Notes under the pieces: generated by a model
Databases searched by the model: none
What the model saw: the letters and a program-made list of their open reading frames with translations, nothing else
Told to the model about the DNA's origin: nothing
Translations under genes and position numbers: made by a program
Part shown: piece after piece, positions 1-5,982 of the stretch
Position numbering within the stretch: the stretch's first letter is position 1
Layout: each line of letters begins with the position of its first letter
From: Reyranella sp.
GTDB taxonomy: Bacteria; Pseudomonadota; Alphaproteobacteria; Reyranellales; Reyranellaceae
Assembly (NCBI GenBank): GCA_021732965.1
Contig: JAKFVZ010000464.1
Span: forward strand, 1 to 7,405
Reading direction: 5' to 3'
DNA: 7,405 nt

Positions 1-120
1 GCGCACCAGATCGGGCGCGATCACGCTGTTCGACACGCGGTAGAACTGGCTGATGCAGGTGACGGCAATCAGCAGGATGAGGAGGAGCGCTCTCGACGAC
101 ATGCCCCTGCTTGCTACCAT
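1..120 (-). CDS. MFS transporter, N-terminal fragment (runs off the left edge)
   Basis: Only about the first 40 codons are inside the window. Read on the minus strand, they give a short basic start, a hydrophobic stretch (ALLLILLIAVTCISQ) and then FYRVSNSVIAPDLVR. This is the usual opening of major facilitator superfamily permeases: a first membrane helix followed by an FYR-x-x-xx-VIAPDL segment before helix 2. Its role would be transport of an unknown small molecule across the inner membrane. The start is uncertain. In-frame ATGs lie at 135, 120 and 102. The only good Shine-Dalgarno (AAGGA, 136-140) touches the ATG at 135 and is 15 nt from the one at 120, so 120 is a compromise. The MFS family call rests on the N-terminus alone. 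The substrate cannot be read from this fragment. Confidence 0.68.
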   Translation of the reverse strand, partial: MVASRGMSSRALLLILLIAVTCISQFYRVSNSVIAPDLVR

Positions 121-169
121 GAAGTGGCGAGACATTCCTTCGGCGTGGACCGAAGGATGATCTTGCATT

Positions 170-244
170 GGAGCGCGCCACTCCAGTGGCGCTCATATCA
201 TGCGTATCGAACAGCGCTTGAGCGCCACTGGAGTGGCGCGCTCC
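170..244. repeat. REPIN-like inverted-repeat element, copy 1
   Basis: Two 25-nt arms (170-194 and 220-244) are exact reverse complements and flank a 25-nt loop (195-219). Each arm is also an imperfect palindrome: GCGCCACT (175-182), CC, AGTGGCGC (185-192), with an outer GA/TC pair and an unpaired GC beside it. Each outer end begins GGAG. Two small bulged palindromes in inverted orientation around a short spacer are the form described for REP doublets (REPINs or BIMEs). It lies 19 nt past the methyltransferase stop and upstream of the MFS gene, so in RNA it could form a strong 3' hairpin. No T-tract follows, so classical Rho-independent termination is not clear. The same arms recur exactly at 7194-7267. 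Confidence 0.9.
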
Positions 245-263
245 GGTGAGAAGCCGTGCGATT

Positions 264-928
264 CTATCGCTGCGCCGAGACCAGCAGGAAGGACGGCCGC
301 TCCTCGGTGCCGGCCCAGTCGGGATGGGCGGCGATCTGTTCGGCGCTGGAGCACCATTCCTCCAGGCGCGACAGCGTGAAGCCCGTCTCGATCAGCAGGT
401 TCACGTAGCTGGCGAGCGTGCGGTGCTGCTTGATCACGCCCTTGGCCAGCCAGTCGGTCGAGCGCGCGCCCTCGTCGGCGTACCGGTTCACCGGCCAGGC
501 GAGGCGATTGTCGGGATCGCGCGTCCAGCCGGGCTTGCCGGGCGCGGTGTACATCGGATGCTCGACCGAGAAGACGAAGCGGCCGCCGGGTACGAGGCCG
601 CGATGCACCTGCCCGAACAGGTCGCGCAGGTTCTCGATGTAGTGCAGCACCAGCGAACTGTAGGCGACCTCGAACGCACCGTCGTCGAAGTCGAGCTTTT
701 CGAGATCGCGGCGCGCATAGGCGACGGCGGGATCGGGCGTCGTCTCGCGCGCCCAGCGGCAGAACCAGCCGAAGCCGCAGCCCAGGTCCACGACCCGCAG
801 GCCCTGCATGCGAGGAAGCATCGCCTGCAGGACCGGCCTTCCGGCGCGGCGGCCAGACCGTCCACGGAGCGTGGAAGGCGGCTGTAGCCCGCGAAGAACT
901 CGGCGGTGTCGTAGATGTTCTGCGTCAT
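264..928 (-). pseudogene. Class I SAM-dependent methyltransferase, frameshifted and internally deleted
   Basis: The natural start is the ATG at 928, with AGGA four to seven bases upstream and only 4 nt after the FMN reductase stop, so the two genes form one transcription unit. The first 31 codons read MTQNIYDTAEFFAGYSRLPR then SVDGLAAAPE. The reading frame then shifts near 838/839. Adding one base turns GAA-GG-CCG into GAA-TGG-CCG (E-W-P) and restores the family-like PVLQAMLPRMQG followed by motif I, DLGCGFG (768-788). After motif I comes GWFCRWARE and then directly TTPDPAVAYARRDLEKLDF. In class I enzymes a second strand ending in the acidic residue that binds the SAM ribose lies between these parts. 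About 20-23 residues seem missing at the junction near 743/744. The rest (YSSLVLHYIENL, VPGGRFVFSVEHP, WLAKGVIKQHRT, LLIETGF) is well preserved. The substrate is unknown. It is likely non-functional. The frameshift could be a sequencing error, but the internal loss is harder to explain that way. Confidence 0.8.
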
Positions 929-932
929 GGTC

Positions 933-1502
933 CTACTTGACGGCGGCGGCCGCCCTGGCCTGACGGCAGGCGAGCGCCAGTGCGGCGCCGAGATCGGCCA
1001 GCAGCTTGCCGGTCGCTTCGTCGGTGAGCTTGCCGTCGGCGAACTTGTTCTGCGCCTGGGCAATCATGACCTCGGGCTTGTTGACCGGCCGTCCGTCGAG
1101 GAACACCAGCGTCTGGCGAAGCTGGTACTGCGCGCGCGCCGTGCCGAGCACGCCCATCGAGGCGCCGAACAGGGCGACCGGCTTGGCGGCGAAGGGCTGC
1201 GGGGTCATGCGCGACAGCCAGTCGATCGCGTTCTTCAGCACGCCCGAGATTCCGTAATTGTATTCCGGGCTGACCAGCACAATGCCGTCCGCCTCCAGCA
1301 TGGCCTTCTGGGCGGCCTACACCTTGTCGGGGAAGCCCTTGGCCTGGACGTCGGCGTCATAGAGCGGCCAGTCGCCGATCTCGATCGTCTCGCAGGAGGT
1401 GCCGGCGGGGAGGCGATCGACGAAGGCCTGCAGGGACAGGCGGTTGAGCGATGCCTTGCGCAGGCTGCCGCAGAACGCGACGAGTTTCAGGGTCTCGGAC
1501 AT
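933..1502 (-). pseudogene. NAD(P)H-dependent FMN reductase, interrupted by an in-frame TAG
   Basis: This is a flavodoxin-fold NADPH-dependent FMN reductase, a family that reduces flavin or quinones in the cytoplasm. The start is the ATG at 1502, nine bases after AAGGA. The N-terminus has the FMN phosphate-binding loop FCGSLRKASLNR (residues 10-21). The C-terminal half has SPEYNYGISGVLKNAIDW (about 78-95), the second family signature. Codon 62 (1317-1319) is TAG and lies between FPDKV and AAQKAMLEADGIVLV. The frame does not change across it, and the total of 189 residues is a normal family length. A single base change from CAG, GAG or AAG would explain it. An ATG at 1301 could restart translation, but the product would lack the FMN loop. 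The gene is the promoter-proximal member of an operon with the broken methyltransferase and is divergent from the IalB-like gene. Readthrough or sequence error are alternatives to true decay. Confidence 0.85.
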
Positions 1503-1587
1503 GCGAAGGGTTCCTTTGTCAGCGTGTGGTCGCAGCGCTACATAGGTGGCCCCTGAATCATTGGCAAACGCAGGAGCTGGGCGAAAG
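1503..1587. promoter_or_regulatory. Divergent promoter region with a possible shared -10 hexamer
   Basis: This short gap lies between two divergent starts. On the plus strand TTGTCA (1516-1521) is followed by a 17-nt spacer and TACATA (1539-1544). On the minus strand TTGCCA (1567-1562) is followed by a 17-nt spacer and TATGTA (1544-1539), the same six base pairs. Both -35 boxes match 5 of 6 consensus bases and both -10 boxes only 3 of 6. Predicted leaders would be about 30-40 nt. The arrangement is seen in the sequence; promoter activity is inferred. Confidence 0.35.
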
Positions 1588-2061
1588 ATGATGCGATCCG
1601 TATTCGTAGCCGCCGGTGTCGCGGCCGCCGCATTGAGCCTTTCGCAGGCCGCCGTCGCGCAGGACCAGCCGCCCGACAAGTGGGTGACGTCCTGCACCAT
1701 GGAGGGCGGCAAGGATTGCGGCGTCCAGGCCACGATCGACGGCAACAGCCTGCTCGGCCAGTTCCTCGTGATGCGCTACTCGGCGGCCTACAACAAGATC
1801 TCCGTCGTCGGCGATGGGCAGGGCGTGCGGGCCAGCGTTCAGGTCGATTCCAATCCCTTCATTTCGACCAGCATCTGCGGCCAGGGAATCTGCCAGTTCG
1901 ATGACTCCAAGTCGGGCCAGCTGCTGCAGCAAATGCGGGCGGGTCGCCGGATCACCGTGCAGCTCATGCTGCAGGGAACGGAGGCGGGGCCCTTCGACCA
2001 GACGCTGAACGGCTTCGACGCCCAGCTGCAGAGGGCGCTCGCCGCCCAGCGCGGCCCCTGA
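1588..2061 (+). CDS. IalB-family (invasion-associated locus B) periplasmic protein
   Basis: The 157-residue product starts MMRSVFVAAGVAAAALSLSQ and has a likely signal-peptidase I site at AVA-QDQ (around residue 24/25), so the mature protein should be periplasmic. The mature part follows the IalB pattern: W32 with C36 and C44 (KWVTSC...KDCGVQ), then the pair C97/C102 (SICGQGICQFD), a leucine-rich QLLQQMRAGRRITVQL stretch, and the closing LNGFDAQLQRAL. The four cysteines probably form two disulfides. The family is named after a Bartonella invasion locus but is widespread in free-living alphaproteobacteria, where the molecular role is unclear, so pathogenicity should not be inferred. An upstream in-frame ATG at 1546 is rejected because it would bury the signal peptide and lacks a ribosome site. 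AGGAG at 1572-1576 supports the start at 1588. It is followed after 28 nt by the folate gene on the same strand. Confidence 0.75.
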   Translation: MMRSVFVAAGVAAAALSLSQAAVAQDQPPDKWVTSCTMEGGKDCGVQATIDGNSLLGQFLVMRYSAAYNKISVVGDGQGVRASVQVDSNPFISTSICGQGICQFDDSKSGQLLQQMRAGRRITVQLMLQGTEAGPFDQTLNGFDAQLQRALAAQRGP

Positions 2062-2089
2062 CGCGAGCGGCGGCTGCCAGACCAAGGCC

Positions 2090-2782
2090 ATGGCGATCCC
2101 AGGACCCAACGAGGCCAGCCGAGACGGGCAGACGGAGGACGACGGTTCTCCCGCCTGCATGATGCATCTCGTCGATCCTGCGTCGGGCATGCTGTCCGAC
2201 GAGGATCCCCGTCAGCAGCAGGATCTGAAGCGCTGGCGTACCGTCGAGCGCGAGAGGCTGATCGCGCTGCGGCTGGCCATCCCGGTTGAGGAGAGGCGCC
2301 GTCTTTCGGACCGGATCGCGCATGAACTCGACCGGTTCCTCGGCGATCTGTCCGGAAAGACCGTTGCCGCCTACCTGCCGTTCCGCGGTGAACCAGACCT
2401 ACGTGCCTGGATCGAGGGAATGTCGATGCGCGGCGCGACCGCCGCACTACCGGTGGTCGTCGCCCCGCGCTCGCCGTTGGAGTTCCGCACCTGGAGCCGT
2501 GGCGAGCCACTCCGGCCCGGTGTCTGGAATATTCCGGTGCCGGCCGGGGGAACGGTCGTGACGCCGAATGTCGTGATTGCCCCCGTCGTGGGCTACGACA
2601 CGGCCTGCTACCGGCTGGGACATGGCGGCGGCTATTACGACCGCACGCTGGCCGCCCTGCCGCGCCGCCCGCGCATCGTGGGCGTGGGCTACGAGCGCCT
2701 CGCCCTCCGCACCATCTATCCGCAGACCTACGACGTGCCGATGGACGCCATCGTCACGGAAGCCGGCGTATCGACCCGATAG
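2090..2782 (+). CDS. 5-formyltetrahydrofolate cyclo-ligase (MTHFS)
   Basis: This cytoplasmic enzyme converts 5-formyl-THF plus ATP to 5,10-methenyl-THF, returning a storage folate to one-carbon metabolism. The 230-residue product carries the family marks in order: a basic N-terminal helix with KRWRTVERERLIALRL (47-62), AAYLPFRGEPDL (93-104), GVWNIPVP (144-151), VVIAPVVGYD (161-170), the glycine-rich ATP/substrate loop YRLGHGGGYYDR (174-185), and DVPMDAIVTE (215-224). Typical members have about 180-200 residues, so some 40 residues at the N-terminus are extra. That extension includes DDGSPACMMHLVDP. Possible later starts are Met24, Met25 and Met34. AAGG just before the ATG at 2090 favours the long form weakly. 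The gene is downstream of the IalB-like gene in the same direction. Its stop is only 6 nt from the convergent GNAT stop, leaving no room for a terminator. Confidence 0.92.
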   Translation: MAIPGPNEASRDGQTEDDGSPACMMHLVDPASGMLSDEDPRQQQDLKRWRTVERERLIALRLAIPVEERRRLSDRIAHELDRFLGDLSGKTVAAYLPFRGEPDLRAWIEGMSMRGATAALPVVVAPRSPLEFRTWSRGEPLRPGVWNIPVPAGGTVVTPNVVIAPVVGYDTACYRLGHGGGYYDRTLAALPRRPRIVGVGYERLALRTIYPQTYDVPMDAIVTEAGVSTR

Positions 2783-2788
2783 CCGGCC

Positions 2789-3190
2789 TTACTGCTGGCG
2801 GCGGTACAGGAAGCAGTTGTCCGCCTTGGGCATCTTGATGCCTTCGTAATAGGTCATCGCCGTCGGCGCCGAGAGCAGCAGCGTCGTGGTGTTGGCGCCG
2901 CCCGCCTCGGTGCGGGTCATCTCGATCAGGCGCTTTCCGATGCCCTGCCCCTGGCAGGCCTTGTCGACCGCGAGGTCGGAGAGATAGCAGCAGAAGCAGA
3001 AGTCGGTGAGCGAGCGCGCGAAGCCCACCAGCTTGCCGTCCTGGCGCGCGGTCAGGATCAGGTTGGCCTGCTCCAACATCTGCTCGATACGCGGCCGGTC
3101 GCCGATCGGGCGGTTGAGGCCCGACTTGGCGACCACATCGATGTATTCGTCGGCGCCGAGATCGTCCTCGCGGGCGTAGATCGTGTTCAT
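2789..3190 (-). CDS. GNAT-family N-acetyltransferase
   Basis: The 133-residue protein has a single GNAT fold that would transfer an acetyl group from acetyl-CoA to an amine; the acceptor is unknown. Visible parts are LILTARQDGKLVGFARSL (strands 2-3, about 44-61), CYLSDLAVDKACQGQGIGKR (68-87) containing the acetyl-CoA pyrophosphate loop QGQGIGK (80-86), and TTTLLLSAPTAMTYYEGIKM (101-120), the usual C-terminal strand and helix ending with the conserved tyrosine pair. A run FCFCCYL (64-70) puts three cysteines on the strand before the CoA loop, which is unusual, and C79 is adjacent to the loop. The ATG at 3190 overlaps the stop of the upstream hydrolase as ATGA, a strong sign of translational coupling, so it should be expressed as the last gene of the kup-hydrolase-GNAT unit. 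Confidence 0.88.
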   Translation of the reverse strand: MNTIYAREDDLGADEYIDVVAKSGLNRPIGDRPRIEQMLEQANLILTARQDGKLVGFARSLTDFCFCCYLSDLAVDKACQGQGIGKRLIEMTRTEAGGANTTTLLLSAPTAMTYYEGIKMPKADNCFLYRRQQ

Positions 3191-3885
3191 TGCGTCAACC
3201 ATCTCCTCAGGGCGGCCGAGACCTCGGCCGGTTTCTCCAGCGGCGCCATGTGTCCGCACTCCTCGATCACCACGAGCCGCGCATTGGCGATGTCGGTGGC
3301 GATCTCCTCGGCGCGCACCGGCGGCGTGACGAGGTCCTGGCGTCCGACGACGACCAGCGCCGGCACCTCGATGTCGACCAGCAGCGGACGGCTGTCGGCG
3401 CGGCCCAGGATGGCCTGCTGCTCGCGCACGAACCCGTCGCCGCCCACCTCGGTCGCCATGTCGAGAAGGGGTTGCGTGACGGCCGTGTCGGCGGCGCGCG
3501 AGGGATGGACGAGCTGCGGCAGCAGGGTCGGATGCACGCCATGGAAGCGGCCGATACGGGTCTGCTCGATGAAGCCGCGCCGGCGCGCTGCCGTCTCCGG
3601 CGAATCGGGGCCGGCCTGGGTGTCCATCAGGGCGATGCGTTCGACCCGCTGCGGCGCGCGGCGGAAAATCTCGAACGCGACGTAGCCGCCCATCGAGAAG
3701 CCGCAGAGCGCGAAGGTCGGTGGCGCCAGGGCGAGCGTCGCCTCGGCCATCGCGGCCATCGTGTCGTGGTGCCAGAGTTCTGGGATGGTGAAATCGGCGA
3801 TGTCGGCCAGCGCCTCGACCTGGTGATCGTAGACGCGGCGTGTGTTGAGCAGCCCCGGCAGCAGGACGAGCGGAGAACGCGGCAT
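3187..3885 (-). CDS. Alpha/beta-fold hydrolase
   Basis: The 232-residue cytoplasmic protein has a complete alpha/beta-hydrolase core. Near the N-terminus LVLLPGLLNTRRVYDHQ (6-22) supplies the oxyanion region. The nucleophile elbow is GFSMGG (62-67, Ser64). The acid is Asp184 in VVGRQDLVTPP (179-189), and the base is His212 in EECGHMAPLEKP (208-219). All three catalytic residues are present and in the right order. The substrate (ester, lactone or similar) cannot be deduced. The ATG at 3885 lies 11 nt after the kup stop, and the GAGG of its ribosome site overlaps that TGA stop, so it is probably translated from the kup transcript. Its own stop overlaps the next start. The same reading frame stays open far upstream to 5601 across kup, but that part is a GC-driven shadow and not part of this protein. 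Polarity from the TAG in kup could lower its expression unless it has an internal promoter. Confidence 0.88.
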   Translation of the reverse strand: MPRSPLVLLPGLLNTRRVYDHQVEALADIADFTIPELWHHDTMAAMAEATLALAPPTFALCGFSMGGYVAFEIFRRAPQRVERIALMDTQAGPDSPETAARRRGFIEQTRIGRFHGVHPTLLPQLVHPSRAADTAVTQPLLDMATEVGGDGFVREQQAILGRADSRPLLVDIEVPALVVVGRQDLVTPPVRAEEIATDIANARLVVIEECGHMAPLEKPAEVSAALRRWLTQ

Positions 3886-3896
3886 GGCGAACGGCC

Positions 3897-5825
3897 TCAG
3901 ATCTGGATCTGGTTGCCGAGTTCGATAGCGCGGTTGGGCGGGATGCGGAAGAAGGTCTTGGTGGCCGAGGCGGAGTGGGAGAGCGAGATGAACCAGTCGC
4001 GGCGCCAGCGGCCGAGCCTGGAATGTTGCGACGGCACCAGGGTCTCGCGGCCCAGGAAGAACGAGGTCTCCATCTCGTCGTAGGCAATGCCGTGCGGCCG
4101 GCAGGCGCGCAACGCCTCGGGGATGTCGGGCTGTTCGGTGAAGCCGTAATGGGCGATCACGGTGTGGAAGCCCTTGCCCAGCCGCTCGACCTCGACCCTG
4201 TTGGCTTCCGACACGACGGGCACGTCCATCGTGTCGACCTGCAGGATGATGATGCGCTCGTGCAGGACCTTGTTGTGCTTGAGGTTGTGCAGGAAGGCGG
4301 CCGGCGTGTGGCTGGCGTCGGCGGTCAGGAAGACGGCGGTGCCGGCGACGCGGTCCGGTGCGCGTTCCATGCGCTCGAGGAACTGCTTGAGCGGCAGCGA
4401 GCCTTCGCTCAGCTCCGACGCGACGATCTTGCGGCCCCGTCGCCAGGTCGTGATCGTGAAGTAGATCAGGCAGGCCACGATCAGCGGCAGCCAGCCGCCG
4501 TCGGGGATCTTGAGGGCATTGGCGATGAAGAAGGCGAGATCGGGAATGGCCAGGAAGCCGAACACCGCCGCGGCGAGCGGCCAGGACCAGCGCCAGACCA
4601 GGATGGCCACGGCCATGGCGAGCGCCGCGTCGACCAGCATGGCGCCCGTGACGGCCAGGCCATAGGCGCCGGCCAGCGAGCCGGACGAGCCAAAACCGAC
4701 CACGAGGGCGATGATGCAGGACATCAACAGCCAGTTCACCCGCGGGATGTAGATTTGCCCGATCGCCGTCTCGGACGTGTGATGGATCTCCATGCGCGGC
4801 AGGTAGCCGAGTTGGATCGCCTGCCGGGTCAGCGAGAACACCCCGGTGATGACAGCCTGCGAGGCGATCACGGTTGCCAGTGTTGAAAGGGCCACCAGGA
4901 AGATGATGTAGTCGGTGGGTACCAGCTCGAAGAAGACCTGATGGATGATGGCGGGGTTCTAGATGATCAGCGCGCCCTGGCCGAAATAGTTCAACAGCAG
5001 ACCCGGCATGACGATGCCGAACCAGCCGATGCGGATGGGCTTGCGGCCGAAATGACCCATGTCGGCATAGAGAGCCTCGGCGCCGGTGACGGCCAGCACG
5101 ATGGAACCGAAGGCCCAGAAGATGCCGAATCCCTGATCCGTGACCAGATAGTAGGCGTGAATGGGGTTGATCGCCTCCAGCACCACCGGGTTCTTCGCGA
5201 TCTGCCAGGCGCCGAGCACGCCCAGGACCAGGAACCAGACGAACATGACCGGACCGAACAGACGGCCGACGTCGGCCGTGCCGCGGGCCTGCAGCATGAA
5301 GAGGCCGACCAGGATCACCAGGGCGAGGGGGATGACGAACGGCGTGAAGGCCGGGGTCACCGCGGACAGACCCTCGACGGCGCTCATGACCGAGATCGCC
5401 GGCGTGATCATGGCGTCGCCATAGAAGAGGGCGAGGCCGATGACGGCCAGCACGATGATGCCGATCCGGATTTTCGGCGCCCTCCCATTCAGCCCCCGGG
5501 ACGCCAGGGTGGCGAGCGCCAGCACGCCGCCCTCTCCCTTGTTGTCGGCGCGCATGATGAGGGCGACGTACTTGATCGTGACGGTGAGCGTGACCGCCCA
5601 AAACAGCATGGAGAGCACGCCGAACACGTGCTCGGGCGTCGGCGCCATGCCGCTTCCGTGCAGGAAGGTCTCGCGCATCGCATAGAGAGGGCTGGTGCCG
5701 ATGTCGCCGAAGACGACGCCCAGCGCTCCGACGACGAGCGCCATCCCCGCCGGATGGTGTGGGGCGGTCGGGGGCGGCGCGGTCTCGGCGCTGGTCTGGG
5801 TTTGGGACGGTTCGGCTGGGGCCAT
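3897..5825 (-). pseudogene. kup: KUP/HAK/KT-family potassium uptake transporter, interrupted by an in-frame TAG
   Basis: Kup is an inner-membrane K+ transporter, probably a K+/H+ symporter, with about 12 membrane helices and a C-terminal cytoplasmic domain. The gene has 643 codons including the final TGA, a normal length. Signatures are GVVFGDIGTSPLYA (36-49), ADNKGEGGVLAL (after helix 2), GLALFYGDAMITPAISV, AEALYADMGHFGRKPI, LLLNYFGQGALII (276-288), SQAVITGVFSLTRQAIQLGY, and a soluble tail with VFLTADASHTPAAFLHNLKH and ETSFFLGRETL. Codon 289 (4959-4961) is TAG, between GALII and NPAIIHQVFFELVPTD. The frame is unchanged and the flanks match the family, so one base change is enough to explain it. 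Without readthrough the product would stop about halfway through the membrane domain. The start at 5825 is chosen because residues 1-26 are a typical variable, proline-rich tail and no later ATG precedes GVVFGDIG except Met28. It is divergent from the P450 and heads the operon with the hydrolase and GNAT genes. Confidence 0.9.
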
Positions 5826-5835
5826 GATGTACGAA

Positions 5836-5854
5836 CGCCGCCTGAGAGGCGGCG
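5836..5854 (-). promoter_or_regulatory. Leader hairpin before kup, overlapping the likely ribosome site
   Basis: Read on the minus strand, CGCCGCCT, loop CTC and AGGCGGCG form a perfect 8-bp GC-rich stem ending 10 nt before the kup ATG. The only Shine-Dalgarno-like sequence, AGGCGG, lies in the 3' arm of this stem, so folding could hide it. The stem is seen directly; control of translation is inferred. Confidence 0.4.
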
Positions 5855-5884
5855 CGGCGAGGGTTTGCGCCGACGCACTGGCAC

Positions 5885-5890
5885 TGTCAA
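5885..5890 (-). promoter_or_regulatory. Perfect -35 box (TTGACA) upstream of kup
   Basis: TTGACA reads on the minus strand 59-65 nt before the kup start. At a 17-nt spacing the -10 position holds CAAACC, a poor match to TATAAT. It is a plausible kup promoter element in the 157-bp divergent gap (5826-5982). A plus-strand TTGACT at 5925-5930 faces the P450 gene but also lacks a good -10. Confidence 0.3.
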
Positions 5891-5970
5891 CGCGCCAAAT
5901 CGGGTGAATCGGCGACTAATCCTCTTGACTTGCATGGGCCACGCAGGCGGCCTTGAGGAAAAGAAGTGGG

Positions 5971-5975
5971 AAGGA
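5971..5975 (+). promoter_or_regulatory. Shine-Dalgarno that fixes the P450 start
   Basis: AAGGA lies seven bases before the ATG at 5983, an ideal spacing. The frame is open upstream to a TTG at 5953, but that codon has no comparable ribosome site, so the start at 5983 is preferred. Confidence 0.7.
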
Positions 5976-5982
5976 TTGCCAC

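Noticed and set aside
170..244. Possible CRISPR repeat or IS terminal inverted repeats bounding a 7-kb transposon
   Set aside because: There are only two copies about 7 kb apart, each a complete inverted pair on its own. There is no transposase between them, no regular spacers and no visible target-site duplication. A dispersed REP-type element fits better.
2783..2788. Terminator between the convergent cyclo-ligase and GNAT genes
   Set aside because: The gap is only 6 nt and I saw no strong hairpin with a T-tract around it.
3886..5601. A very long open frame on the minus strand continuous with the alpha/beta hydrolase
   Set aside because: It runs in a different frame across kup, where the kup frame carries all conserved motifs. 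The upstream part is rich in Arg, His, Gly and Pro and resembles no family, as expected of a GC-rich shadow frame.
5879..5895. Sigma-54-like promoter (TGGCAC) before the P450
   Set aside because: The TGGCAC half is present, but the required TTGC half at the right spacing reads ACGCG.
5953..5982. Upstream TTG start extending the P450 by 10 residues
   Set aside because: The ATG at 5983 has an ideally spaced AAGGA, and the TTG has none.
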